From Isotricha intestinalis (taxonomy: Eukaryota; Ciliophora; Litostomatea; Vestibuliferida; Isotrichidae): DNA of 12,581 bases. Every line of letters starts with the position of its first letter. The first letter of the stretch is position 1. The stretch spans positions 1 through 12,581 of the forward strand of contig JAJJLU010000984.1 in assembly GCA_023807065.1 (NCBI GenBank), written 5' to 3'. The notes under the pieces are model-generated. The model did not search any database. It was not told the DNA's origin and saw only the letters and a list, made by a program, of their open reading frames with translations. The translations under genes were made by a program, and so were the position numbers. Positions 1 through 9,000 of the stretch are shown here, one piece after another.

Positions 1-108
1 TATTTTACAAGTTGAATTTTCTGATTTTTCTTTTAATTCTTCTAATCTTTTAAAAGAAATAGGATCTCCATGTCCTATTATTTTCATTTCATCTTCATAT
101 TCTTTCAT
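1..108 (-). CDS. 5' end of an unidentified gene, cut by the left edge
   Basis: On the minus strand an ATG at 106-108 opens a frame of 36 codons that runs off the window without a stop. An in-frame TAA lies 12 bases upstream of this ATG, so it is the first possible start. The fragment begins MKEYEDEMKIIGHGDPISF and continues with a charged, helix-prone stretch (RLEELKEKSE). It has the Lys/Glu-rich composition of the other genes here and unlike the neighbouring intergenic DNA. I do not recognise the family; the GHGDP segment alone is not diagnostic. The gene points away from the telomere, and its upstream region is shared with the pseudogene at 362-690. A second ATG at codon 8 is a possible alternative start. 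It is short enough that a chance frame cannot be excluded. Confidence 0.5.
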   Translation of the reverse strand, partial: MKEYEDEMKIIGHGDPISFKRLEELKEKSENSTCKI

Positions 109-361
109 ATTTTTATTTTATATATTTTAGTTGTTTAAATTTATATAATCATACATAATTATTTAATTATATTATTTTTATTAACAATTTAACGCTGCTT
201 CAAAACAGAAACAATTCAAAAAAAATTAAATTTAATAAATTTAAAATATCATTGAATATTTTTAGTATTCTAAGAAATATTCAAGAAAGAAAGATTTGAA
301 TATCACAATAATCTATATCAATATTTACATAATAAACATCTAACAAAATAAAAAACCTATT

Positions 362-690
362 TTAATTCGAAACATTGCTTTGATTATTTTTTTCTTCTTC
401 TTCAAGAAAAACATCTTCATCAAAATTTTCATTTTCAAAAGAACCTTCATCATATTTTTATTAGAATATACCATAATTCTTTTTAATCATTTTCATTATC
501 TTTATCTAATTCTTTAATATTTTTTTTTCCATTGTTTTACTCTAAATATAGTTATAATTTCTTCTATTGAAATTTTCCATCTCCATTTTTATCAATTAAT
601 TTAAAAGTTTTTTCTAATCTATTATATCTATTAAAAATTCTATATATGTTATATCTCCATTTCCATCTTAAATCAAGAGAACCAAATTTT
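362..690 (-). pseudogene. Broken EF-hand (calmodulin-like) domain, probably the C-terminus of a calcium-dependent protein kinase
   Basis: Pieces of an EF-hand domain follow one another in the correct order on the minus strand but in different frames. They are FGSLDL then DGNGDITYIEF (around 653-686), LEKTFKLIDKNGDGK (loop at 576-593), ISIEEIITIFRVKQWKK, KELDKDNEND (486-512), and an acidic tail YDEGSFENENFDEDVF that ends in TAA at 362-364. About five frame changes and an in-frame TAA separate them. At least two look like single-base gains or losses in or near A runs: an extra A before DGNGD and a missing A between DGK and ISIEE. The order of loops and the linker resemble the calmodulin-like tail of ciliate and plant calcium-dependent kinases (family knowledge). 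No kinase domain is visible upstream (above 690). The spacer between the first and second visible loops is shorter than usual. Read errors in homopolymers could add breaks, but this many shifts plus the absent kinase part favour a decayed gene. Confidence 0.75.
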
Positions 691-2710
691 TTATTTATTT
701 ATTATTTATGATTTTATTACAAGGGATATTAATTCTAAAAAAAATTCATAATATTTTTAATAATTTTTTTTAACCATTATATATTATAATTAGTTTTAAA
801 AAAGAAAAAATATAATGATTTTAATTTTCTTTATTTTATAAAACAACATAAAACATTTTCAATTTACATTTTTAAAAAATTTGATTTTAAATCTTTTCCA
901 AATTCAATTTATATATAATTCTTGAATCAATCTTAAAATGATATTGCTTTAGTACTTTTTGATATAATCAATTGAGTTAAAAACTAATTAAACATTTTAT
1001 TTTTATTAAAATATAATTAAATAACTTAATCAAATAATTTAAATGTTTGATTATCTATTCAATATCCAATTAAGAAAAGATTATTAAATGAAGTTAAATA
1101 ACAATGAAAATATTATATTATGTTTAAATAAAATGACATTATTATATTCAAATCTTAAATTTTATTTTACATTTTTTAATCAAGCAAAATAAAATTATAA
1201 TAAAATTGATTATATAATTTTGAAATTAATAATATTGAATTAATTATAGTAAAAAGCAATAGAATTGATATTTTAATATCGAAAAATAAATATAATCTAA
1301 GAAAAAGAAAAGTAATTATGAAAAATCAAGTTATTAATATTATTTATTTATAAAAATAAAAAATTTATTATGAAAATATTTTAATAACTATTTATTAATT
1401 AAGTATAAAGATTGGAGTGATCTATTATTTTATAAGTTTTAAATTTACAAATTTTAATAAAGATAAATATAATAAGTTAATTAATAAAAATATATATTAT
1501 ATATTTTAAAATTGGCAAAATAATTATATTTGTTTCTTCTAATGAATATTCTATTATAATCCCTAATTTTGGAATTATAAAAATCCGTAAAAATTTTTTT
1601 CCAATTAATCTTTTTCTTTCAGATTGATAACTTTTCTTTTATTTGATTAAATATTAATTTATTCTTAATAAAATTTTAGTTTTATATCATTATTTTTATT
1701 AAAAAAGTAATCCTATTCATTATCTTTTGTAATCACTAAATATATTTCTTCCAATTAATAAGAAAAATATACTGAATCATTAATAATTCATTTGTTTCTT
1801 TTTTAATTCTTATTCCAATTTATAAATCCTTCATTTAAAGATTTTTTTCAATAGAAAAAGGCATTCTTGAATTGAACGATCCTTCCATAAACATAACAGT
1901 ATTCAAAAAAAATACATTGTAAAACTTAAAAATAGAGATTTAATAAAACTAATCAAATAATCATTTATTTAATAATACTATAAAAATTCTGGAAAGGATT
2001 TAATAAAAAAATTCAAATTAATTAATCTTAATAATCTTGCAATCATTGATATGATATTATTAAATCTAAAAATATCAATTCTAACTTTAAAATAAAGACT
2101 TTATTAATTTCTTACTTTATATTTACTATTTTATTCTAACTAAACGTAAAGAAAATATTTGATTGAATGTTTGAAGGATGATTAATTTAAAAACTTGATT
2201 TTTTATAATTCTAAATTTGAATTTTTTTCCTATTTTTGAATAACTTGAATTGTGTTTTTTCTTTATCTAAACCAATTAATCAACTAAATAATTATATACT
2301 TAATACATCAAATTGTTCATTCAACTTAAAATAACAGATTAATATTAAAAAAAATATATTCAAAGATCACTTTAACAAATAATTTAAATCTCTTATACTG
2401 CAAATCATCATATCAAAAAAAATTCAAATTTCTCTTTAAATTTATACTCTTTTGTTTGTTCATTAATGAATAAAAACCCTTTTAAAAAGCTTTATAATAA
2501 CATTTAAATTTTAAATTCAAGATTTTATTTAATTAATAAATAATACCTGAAAGAGCGAACAAAGATTTTAAATTATGATAGTTAATCAACTACGTATAAG
2601 AAAATTTACTCATAAAATAGTTCAAAAAGTTTTTACTTAAACATTAAAATATTTTTTTTTAGAAATAATAATATAAATCCAAAAAAATTCAATCATTATA
2701 ATATCTATCT
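691..2710. other. 2-kb A+T-rich stretch without a recognisable gene
   Basis: No frame of useful length starts with ATG on either strand, and I see no tRNA, repeat array or mobile-element signature. A short minus-strand stretch near 1501-1620 reads about 40 codons without a stop (ERKRLIGKKFLRIF and onward) but lacks a start and resembles no family I know. The interval between 109 and 361 is likewise empty. Some of this could be further decayed coding sequence belonging to the EF-hand remnant, but I could not recognise a kinase domain in it. The last few hundred bases should contain the promoter of the gene at 2711; no motif is clear. Confidence 0.55.
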
Positions 2711-3379
2711 ATGGAAGATAATTTCTTTGAAGAAAAATTAAATTATTATTCTGAAAATAATAGTTATTCAGAAGATCGAATTTTTGATGAAGAGGAATCG
2801 AATATAAATTCAATAGTTAGAAATTTTCTTGAAGAGGAATCTAATAAAAAGAAAATAGGTAGAAAAAGATTTCGAAATTCAAATTATCATTCGAAACGTG
2901 AAAGAGACAATATACTAAGGAAAATTAAAGTTGATTTTCATAAATATATAATAAAAGTTTTAAATCGTGAATATACAAAAGGTAAAAAAAAGAAAAAAAA
3001 GTTTTATAGGTTTGCAAGTTACGCTCAGAATGATGTTACTATAAAGACAAATAAACTACTTTTGAATTTACCGATTTCTGTATTATTAACTAAAGTTGAA
3101 GCATATAAAAAACTTGGTTATATTAATAAAAAATTATATAATAAAATTAAGAAAGAACAATGTTCTAAAAATAAAGATTATTTTTCATTGACTTATTCTG
3201 AGTTTTATACTAAATATTTAAGAAGTAAAGAAGTTGAAAAATTAAAAAAAAAAGAGGGAGATTATATTCAAAAAACTCTTGATACTTTTATTACCAATTT
3301 TCAAAGAAAGCAACCAAAAATTTCTCAAAATAAAAAAAATAGTAAAAAGAATGAATTATATAGTCGTTTATCAGAGTAA
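2711..3379 (+). CDS. Basic orphan protein with GRKR patch and conserved-looking KIKxxFHxxII core (222 aa)
   Basis: This is a single intact frame, with an in-frame TAA nine bases upstream of the ATG and a TAA stop. Residues 1-45 are acidic and Ser/Asn-rich and look disordered. Residues 46-68 hold a strongly basic patch (KKKIGRKR, then HSKRERD) that could be a nuclear localisation or DNA-contact segment. Residues 67-130 contain the core NILRKIKVDFHKYIIKVLN, then a Lys run at 92-97, then a segment ending LLNLPISVLLT. Residues 155-185 hold SLTYSEFYTKYLRSKEVEKL. The tail is Lys/Asn-rich. From memory, related protist proteins share a basic GRK-type patch followed by an N-I-x-R-K-I-K motif and a Leu/Asn-rich helix, but I know of no assigned function. 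There is no signal peptide or membrane segment. A nuclear role is a guess based on charge only. A second frame overlaps its 3' end (see findings). Confidence 0.8.
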   Translation: MEDNFFEEKLNYYSENNSYSEDRIFDEEESNINSIVRNFLEEESNKKKIGRKRFRNSNYHSKRERDNILRKIKVDFHKYIIKVLNREYTKGKKKKKKFYRFASYAQNDVTIKTNKLLLNLPISVLLTKVEAYKKLGYINKKLYNKIKKEQCSKNKDYFSLTYSEFYTKYLRSKEVEKLKKKEGDYIQKTLDTFITNFQRKQPKISQNKKNSKKNELYSRLSE

Positions 3380-4367
3380 GAGAATGAGAAGATTAAAAAC
3401 TTTTATAAATGATTATAGAAAGCCTAATAGAGGGGTGATTATTTCTTTATTAATTATCCTCCCTTTTAAGGAATAGATATTTTTATAATATACATTAATT
3501 GTTTTGATATAAGGGTATTAATTATAATTTTATTAAATATACTTTTTAAAAAACTTAAAATATTTTATTTTTTTGTTAAAAATGAAAAAGAAAAATAATT
3601 AAGAATATCATCAAAAAGTTATGAAGCATCAGTGAAGTATATAAATAATAATAAAATTCTATAACTTAAAAGACTTAATTTATTATAAAAAACATCATAA
3701 CTCATATTAAATAAAAAGAGAAATTTGAATAAAATAAAAAAATAAAATAATAATTAAATAAACGAAGATTTTAATAAAAAAAGGGAATAATGGTTAAAAT
3801 GAATGTAAATGGTTGTTCAAGAATTTTTTTAAAAATAATTTATATTTATTTTTTATTCAAAAATAGAAAATGGTTAATGAAAAGAATGAATTTTGCTTGT
3901 TAACATTAATTTAATTCATTATTTAGAATATAATTGAATATTAATAATTTTAAGTTTTGTTTCAATATTCAAGAATATTTTCCATGAAAAATATCAAAAA
4001 ATAATATTTAATTTAATTTAATTTAATATTTATTTTTATGTAAAGAAAAATTTTTAATTTAAATTATTGAAAAATATACTTTATAATAGCTTAAAGAAAT
4101 AATAATAATTATTCAAAATTATAGTTATTTTTTTTTGTTAATCTTTTCACTCAATAAAATTTTATTATTTATAATCTTAAGATATAAATATGAAAAGAAT
4201 AGAATAATTAATTTCTTTTAAATTAAAAAAGAAAAGCCAATACTATAATTTTGAATATAAAAAAAAATTACTAAAGAAAATAATGATTCTTTCATTTATT
4301 ACATTAATTTTAAATGTATATTAAAATTATATATATTAATTTTTATTTTATTATTTTATTATTTAAA
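3380..4367. other. Intergenic region between the orphan gene and the pseudokinase gene
   Basis: About 1 kb with no supported gene. The first 100 bases are less A+T-rich than the rest and carry a small open frame that overlaps the preceding gene. A 74-codon stretch at 3581-3802 is free of TAG and TGA but interrupted by several TAA codons and is not counted as a gene. A short ATTTA tandem repeat sits at 4006-4025. The 54 bases before the pseudokinase start (4314-4367) are in frame with it but read as hydrophobic Ile/Phe/Tyr codons typical of untranslated A+T-rich leader here. Confidence 0.6.
4006..4025. repeat. Four tandem copies of ATTTA
   Basis: Four perfect head-to-tail copies of the pentamer ATTTA lie in intergenic DNA about 340 bases before the pseudokinase start. 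It is a simple microsatellite, as expected in DNA this rich in A+T. No function is evident. Confidence 0.85.
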
Positions 4368-5600
4368 ATGGAAAATAATATTGAAAACTATGACGATGAA
4401 ATATTTCTTAGAGGAATAATTACAAATGGTGAAAATTCATATTATGTAATAAATCAAATTATAAATTATGATTATATGTCTTTATGTAGTTGTGTTAAAG
4501 TAAAAGAATCAAAAGATAAAGAAAATAAAGAAAAGTATAAAATGACAAAAAATAGTTTTTCTGCATTTTCTTTTAGTAAAAAGCATATACAAAAAATAAT
4601 ATTTGAAAACGAAGAAGTTCCAGAAAACTTATATAAATCCTTACAAGAAAAATATAAAAAAAAGGAATTTATAGGAGAAAATATTTTAGAAATAGTAGAT
4701 TATATAGAAAATGAAGAATATATATTTTTTATAACAGAAAAAATAGATTATATATTTAAAGATTATTTATTTGAAATAACTGAAAAAAGTTTTGGTGAAG
4801 GAATTGAAATAGAATTTAGACCTTATATATGCACTATTTATAATATGATTAATGAAATTCATAAAGGACAATTATATGCAATTGGTCTTTTAGATTTAAA
4901 TAATTTTTATTATAAAAATGATCCAGAACAAATAAAATGTTTAGACCCAATTTTAAGTGATTTAATTACTTTATTAAAAATATATTCAAATACAAATGAT
5001 TATTATTCTTATTTTGCACCTGAAATTTATGAAATATTTTATGATAAAAAAAAAATTATTAAGTTTATTCAAGATAATAAATCTTTAGATTTAGCTTCAC
5101 TATATGAAGGAATTTCATGTTTATCTTCTGATATTTGGAATTTTGGTTATTTGGTTTTTGAAATTTTATTTGGAAAAAAACCTTTTACAATTTTAAATTA
5201 CAAAGAAGAAAATAAATTAAAAGAAAATGATTGTTATACTGTTCCTAATATTCTTGAAGTTACTGAACAAGTTCTTTTTTTAATAACTGAATGTTTACAA
5301 TATGATTACACTAGGAGACTTATTATAGAGAAAAAAAATAATAATAATTTAATTCAAGATTTTATTGATAAATCGAATGATTTAGAAGAAGTTGTTATTG
5401 AACTTAAGAAAAAAAAATCAAAAAATTCAAGTAAAATTAAAGCAGAAGAACATGCTTTTAACTTTAGTCAAACTTATTATGAAGAAATTGAATTAAAAAA
5501 AAAAGAATTAGAAAAAAAGAAAAAAGAAGATGAAAATCATATTGAATTTAAAGAGGAAAATAAAGATGATGAGGAAGAAGAAATTATTCAATTAAATTAA
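4368..5600 (+). CDS. Pseudokinase with protein-kinase fold and charged C-terminal tail (410 aa)
   Basis: The frame is open from an ATG at 4314, but I place the start at 4368 (MENNIENYDDE): the 18 codons before it are hydrophobic leader-like sequence, and a charged N-terminus suits the rest. Residues about 25-325 follow the eukaryotic protein-kinase order. They run from a degenerate N-lobe with a FSKKHI segment (69-74), through EEYIFFITE (116-124, hinge side) and INEIHKGQ (161-168), to YFAPE (215-219, APE motif), SDIWNFG (254-260, DxWxxG) and a D-x-x-x-R motif (313-317). The catalytic parts are gone. The AxK lysine is replaced or shifted (SAFSFS, 65-70), the HRDLKxxN loop reads IGLLDLNN (172-179) with Leu at the catalytic Asp position, and DFG reads DPI (193-195). 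Residues 345-410 are a Lys/Glu-rich probable coiled coil ending in an acidic run. It is probably a scaffold or allosteric partner rather than an enzyme, with partner unknown. It lies upstream of the lipid-kinase gene on the same strand, 452 bases apart. Confidence 0.8.
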   Translation: MENNIENYDDEIFLRGIITNGENSYYVINQIINYDYMSLCSCVKVKESKDKENKEKYKMTKNSFSAFSFSKKHIQKIIFENEEVPENLYKSLQEKYKKKEFIGENILEIVDYIENEEYIFFITEKIDYIFKDYLFEITEKSFGEGIEIEFRPYICTIYNMINEIHKGQLYAIGLLDLNNFYYKNDPEQIKCLDPILSDLITLLKIYSNTNDYYSYFAPEIYEIFYDKKKIIKFIQDNKSLDLASLYEGISCLSSDIWNFGYLVFEILFGKKPFTILNYKEENKLKENDCYTVPNILEVTEQVLFLITECLQYDYTRRLIIEKKNNNNLIQDFIDKSNDLEEVVIELKKKKSKNSSKIKAEEHAFNFSQTYYEEIELKKKELEKKKKEDENHIEFKEENKDDEEEEIIQLN

Positions 5601-6052
5601 GTTTTAAAATATTATAATACTATTTTAAATATTTAAATTAAAGTTAAATATTATTTCTCTTATAATCTTTAACTTATGAAAGATGATTAATATATATATT
5701 TGATTATTATTAGAAGCAAGCATTTTGATTTATCCTTGAATTCTTTTTTTAAATTCTAAAGAATATTATCATGAATCTTGTATTATAAATGAAATGAGAA
5801 ATAAGAGTTTTTTTGACTTTCGATCTCAAAATATTAATAAAATTATTTTTAAATTTAAAAAAGAATTAATAATAAAATAATCTTTGTAAAAAATACATTA
5901 GTAAAAAAATATAAATAAATATGGATATGAAATATAAATAAAAAGAACATTTAATATAAAAAATTAAAATAAAATAAAATAATGAAAAATTTATATAAAA
6001 AATCACAAGATAACATTTATGATTTAAGGAAATCATATTTTTTATTAAAAAT
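5601..6052. other. Intergenic region before the lipid-kinase gene
   Basis: This stretch of about 450 A+T-rich bases carries no supported gene. It must hold the 3' end of the pseudokinase transcript and the promoter and leader of the lipid-kinase gene. The minus-strand frames here are low-complexity Phe/Ile/Leu/Tyr readings of A-rich sequence. No repeat, RNA gene or clear regulatory motif is visible. Confidence 0.6.
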
Positions 6053-9000
6053 ATGGAGCCCCTTTTAAAGTTACTTAAAAATGAAAAATCTTCAAAAATA
6101 GAAACAAATGCAACATTAGAATATTGCAAAAAAGCAAAAAAAGAAAATGAAGAATGTATGAAATTTTTATCATTAAGAGAGAAAAAATATGAAGAACCAA
6201 TAAAAAAAAATATAGAAATGAATTATGAAAATATAGTAAAACATTTCTTAGAAACAATATTAAAAAGAGAAGGAAGACAATTCTATGAAAATTGGTTTGA
6301 AATATTATTTAATTTAATAACAAAAGCAATAAGCAAACTAAGTCCTTCTTTCAGAGATTTAAGAGATTCTTTAGATATTAATGATTATATTAAAATTAAA
6401 ACTATAAATTGTAGAGATCAATCTCAATGTAGATTAATTGATGGTTATGTTTTAACAAAAAATGTTGCTTCTAAAAAAATGCAACTTCCCTTAGAAAATC
6501 CTAAAATATTATTATTTGATTGTGCTTTAGATTTTAATAAAACTGTTGATCCTTTTAAAATAAATGATTTTAATAAATTCACAGAACAAGAACCAATTTT
6601 TGTAGAAAATCTTAGAAAAAAAATCGATGCTTTAGAAGCTAATTTAATTTTAATTAATCAAAACATTGATTATAAATTACAAAATGAATTTTTGAAAAAA
6701 AATAAAATTATTTTCGTTGTTATTAATGTTAAATCTAAATCTTTAGAAAAAATTGCGAGATGTACAAAAACTTCAGTTTTAAAATCTATTGATGAATTAA
6801 ATAGTAATATTATATTAGGTAAATGTAAAAAATTCAATGTGGAAAAAATAAAAGGAGTATCAAAAGATAAAAATTCTAAAGATTTAATTCGTAATAAAGA
6901 TTATAATATAATGACTTTTGAAGATAGTTCAAATATATTATTTCAATCAATAGTTTTGACAGGACCAAATCAAAAAGATTTAGATACTTTAAAAACTATA
7001 TTAACTCAAAAGGTTTTAGTGACAATAAGAGATTTATTTTTACAAAAAACTGTTTTATATTATTTATTTTGTGATGTCCCAAAACCAATAAGTATACCAA
7101 AAAAAACTGTAAAAAAGCATAATATTCACTTTTCAAATGATAATTCTAATAACAATACTCCAAATGTAGAAATGTTAAATGGTAATAATTTTAATATTGA
7201 AGGATTAAGTTCTTTATCTCCTTTTCCTAAGGCAGAATTTCAAAAAAAAATGGAAAAACCAATAAAATTAATATCTTCTCATTCAAGCACAACAAATGTT
7301 AGTTTTTCTCAGTTAAATAATTTTAATAAAGGAGAAGAATTTTTTAAAAATGGATTTGATATAACAACAATAATTAAAGGAAAAGTTGAATTATTTTTTA
7401 TTAAAATAAGAATGTGTGTTGGAGAAAATCCTTTTATTAATTTTCATTTTTCTGAAAATGGATTAAATGTTAAAAGCAAAGGTTTAAATGAACAAATATT
7501 AAAAGATAGAAATAGTAACATTGAATCAATGAATGAATTATCTTATTTAAATTTTAATAATATAGAAATAAATCCAAATAATAATAATAATAATAATAAT
7601 ATTAATAATACTAATAATAAAAATAGTGAAGAATTTAGTGAAAATTCAGTTTTAAAAATGATAAATTATATTTGTGGAAATCCTGAAGAATTAAAACTTT
7701 TAGCTTATTCAAAACATGATAATTTAGATAAACCAATGGGTAAATTTATTTTAGATTTATGTGCAGAAAAAAATTTTAAATGTGAAAAATGTAAAAAATT
7801 AAAAAGTGATCATTTTTATTATTTATATTCTAATATTGGTTCAAGGATAAAAATTTGCTTTTTAAAAAATAATACATCTGAATGTAATTTAGATAAAGTT
7901 TTAGGATATATTGATAGAGAAGGAAGTACTGAGTTTTCAAAATATAATAATTATGAATCAAAAGAAACTTCAAGTGTGGATTATTTAATTGATATTTTCT
8001 GTTATGGTTATTGTATAATTTGTAAAGAAGTTGTTACTCCTTTAATTAAATTACCAAGAGATATTTTTAATTATTCTTCTGTTAGATTTTTAAAGCAATT
8101 ATTGTTAAATCATGAAATAAGAAATAGAAGCGATCAAAGAGTTAAATTTAATTTAACTGAATATTTTGCACAGAATAATTGTAATCATTTTAGTTTTAAA
8201 AATATTGAAAGAATTTTTGTAACAAAAATTGGAGTTATTAAATTTTCTTACGATAGTTTCATTAAATATTATTTTGAATCTATTCAAAATATTCCATTGC
8301 AAATATTACCAAAAAATAAGAATTTAAACAGTATTTATGAAAATGATTTTTGTGCAGAAATTTTAAAAGAAATTGAAGAAAATTTTTCTTTAATGAAAAC
8401 GGATATTGCAAATTTAAAAAGTATAATTGATGAAAATAATATTGTAAATCCATTAATTGATAATATTATAGATAAATCAAAAAAACACATTGAAACTATT
8501 ATTTTTCCTTTATTTCCAAATATTAAAAAAAATGTAGAAAGTGTATCCATTCAACAATATGATAATTTTTCAAAAAGAATAGCATATATTAAAAAAGCAT
8601 ATTTCCGTATTTGCCAAATTAAAATCATGTATAATAAACTTAGAAATTTAATTCTTTGTATAAAACATTTTATATCAGCTGAATTGTATTTACAACAAAA
8701 TCCAGAAAAAGATGAAAATGAAAAAGAAGAAAATCCGCAAAATAACATATTAAATATAAAAGCAATATATGAAAAATATAAAAATAAATTTGAAGATATT
8801 CAATATAAAAATTTAGATACAAAAAAACAATATTTAAAAATATTAGATGAATTAGCATATTATGATGATAAGCATATGGATTTTTCTTCTGTAATAAAAG
8901 AAAAAGATTTAAGTAGTATAATATCTTATGCATTATCATCTGACTCATATAAAAGTTATATAAATGGAAGTTTTAATAAATCAAATATATTAGATATTAA

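Noticed and set aside
363..560. Small introns as an explanation for the frame changes in the EF-hand remnant
   Set aside because: At two of the breaks only one base separates the motif halves (before DGNGD and between DGK and ISIEE), leaving no room for an intron. A GT-to-AG candidate near the acidic tail does not restore the frame when removed.
1501..1920. Minus-strand stretch that looked like coding sequence when TAA and TAG were read as Gln
   Set aside because: On checking, the frame also contains TGA codons, and the open part is only about 90 codons. No motif could be matched, so this is not distinguishable from chance.
3581..3802. A 74-codon plus-strand stretch free of TAG and TGA, protein-like if TAA were read as Gln, ending in TGA
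   Set aside because: It contains several TAA codons, and the intact genes show that TAA is a stop. Such runs of Asn, Lys, Ile and TAA are expected by chance in DNA this rich in A+T. There is no in-frame ATG at its beginning and no recognisable motif.
4314..4367. In-frame extension of the pseudokinase from an earlier ATG, resembling a hydrophobic signal-like segment
   Set aside because: The 18 residues are all Ile, Phe, Tyr, Leu and Lys from A+T-rich leader sequence. A cytosolic kinase-fold protein with a charged N-terminus is better explained by the ATG at 4368.
5866..6257. Two minus-strand frames of 87 and 60 codons around the start of the lipid-kinase gene
   Set aside because: They are hydrophobic, low-complexity antisense readings, one of them mostly within a strongly supported gene on the other strand.
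8335..8948. Three minus-strand frames of 65 to 92 codons inside the lipid-kinase gene
   Set aside because: They are antisense shadows of Lys/Asn/Glu-rich coding sequence, giving Phe/Leu/Ile-rich peptides with no domain.
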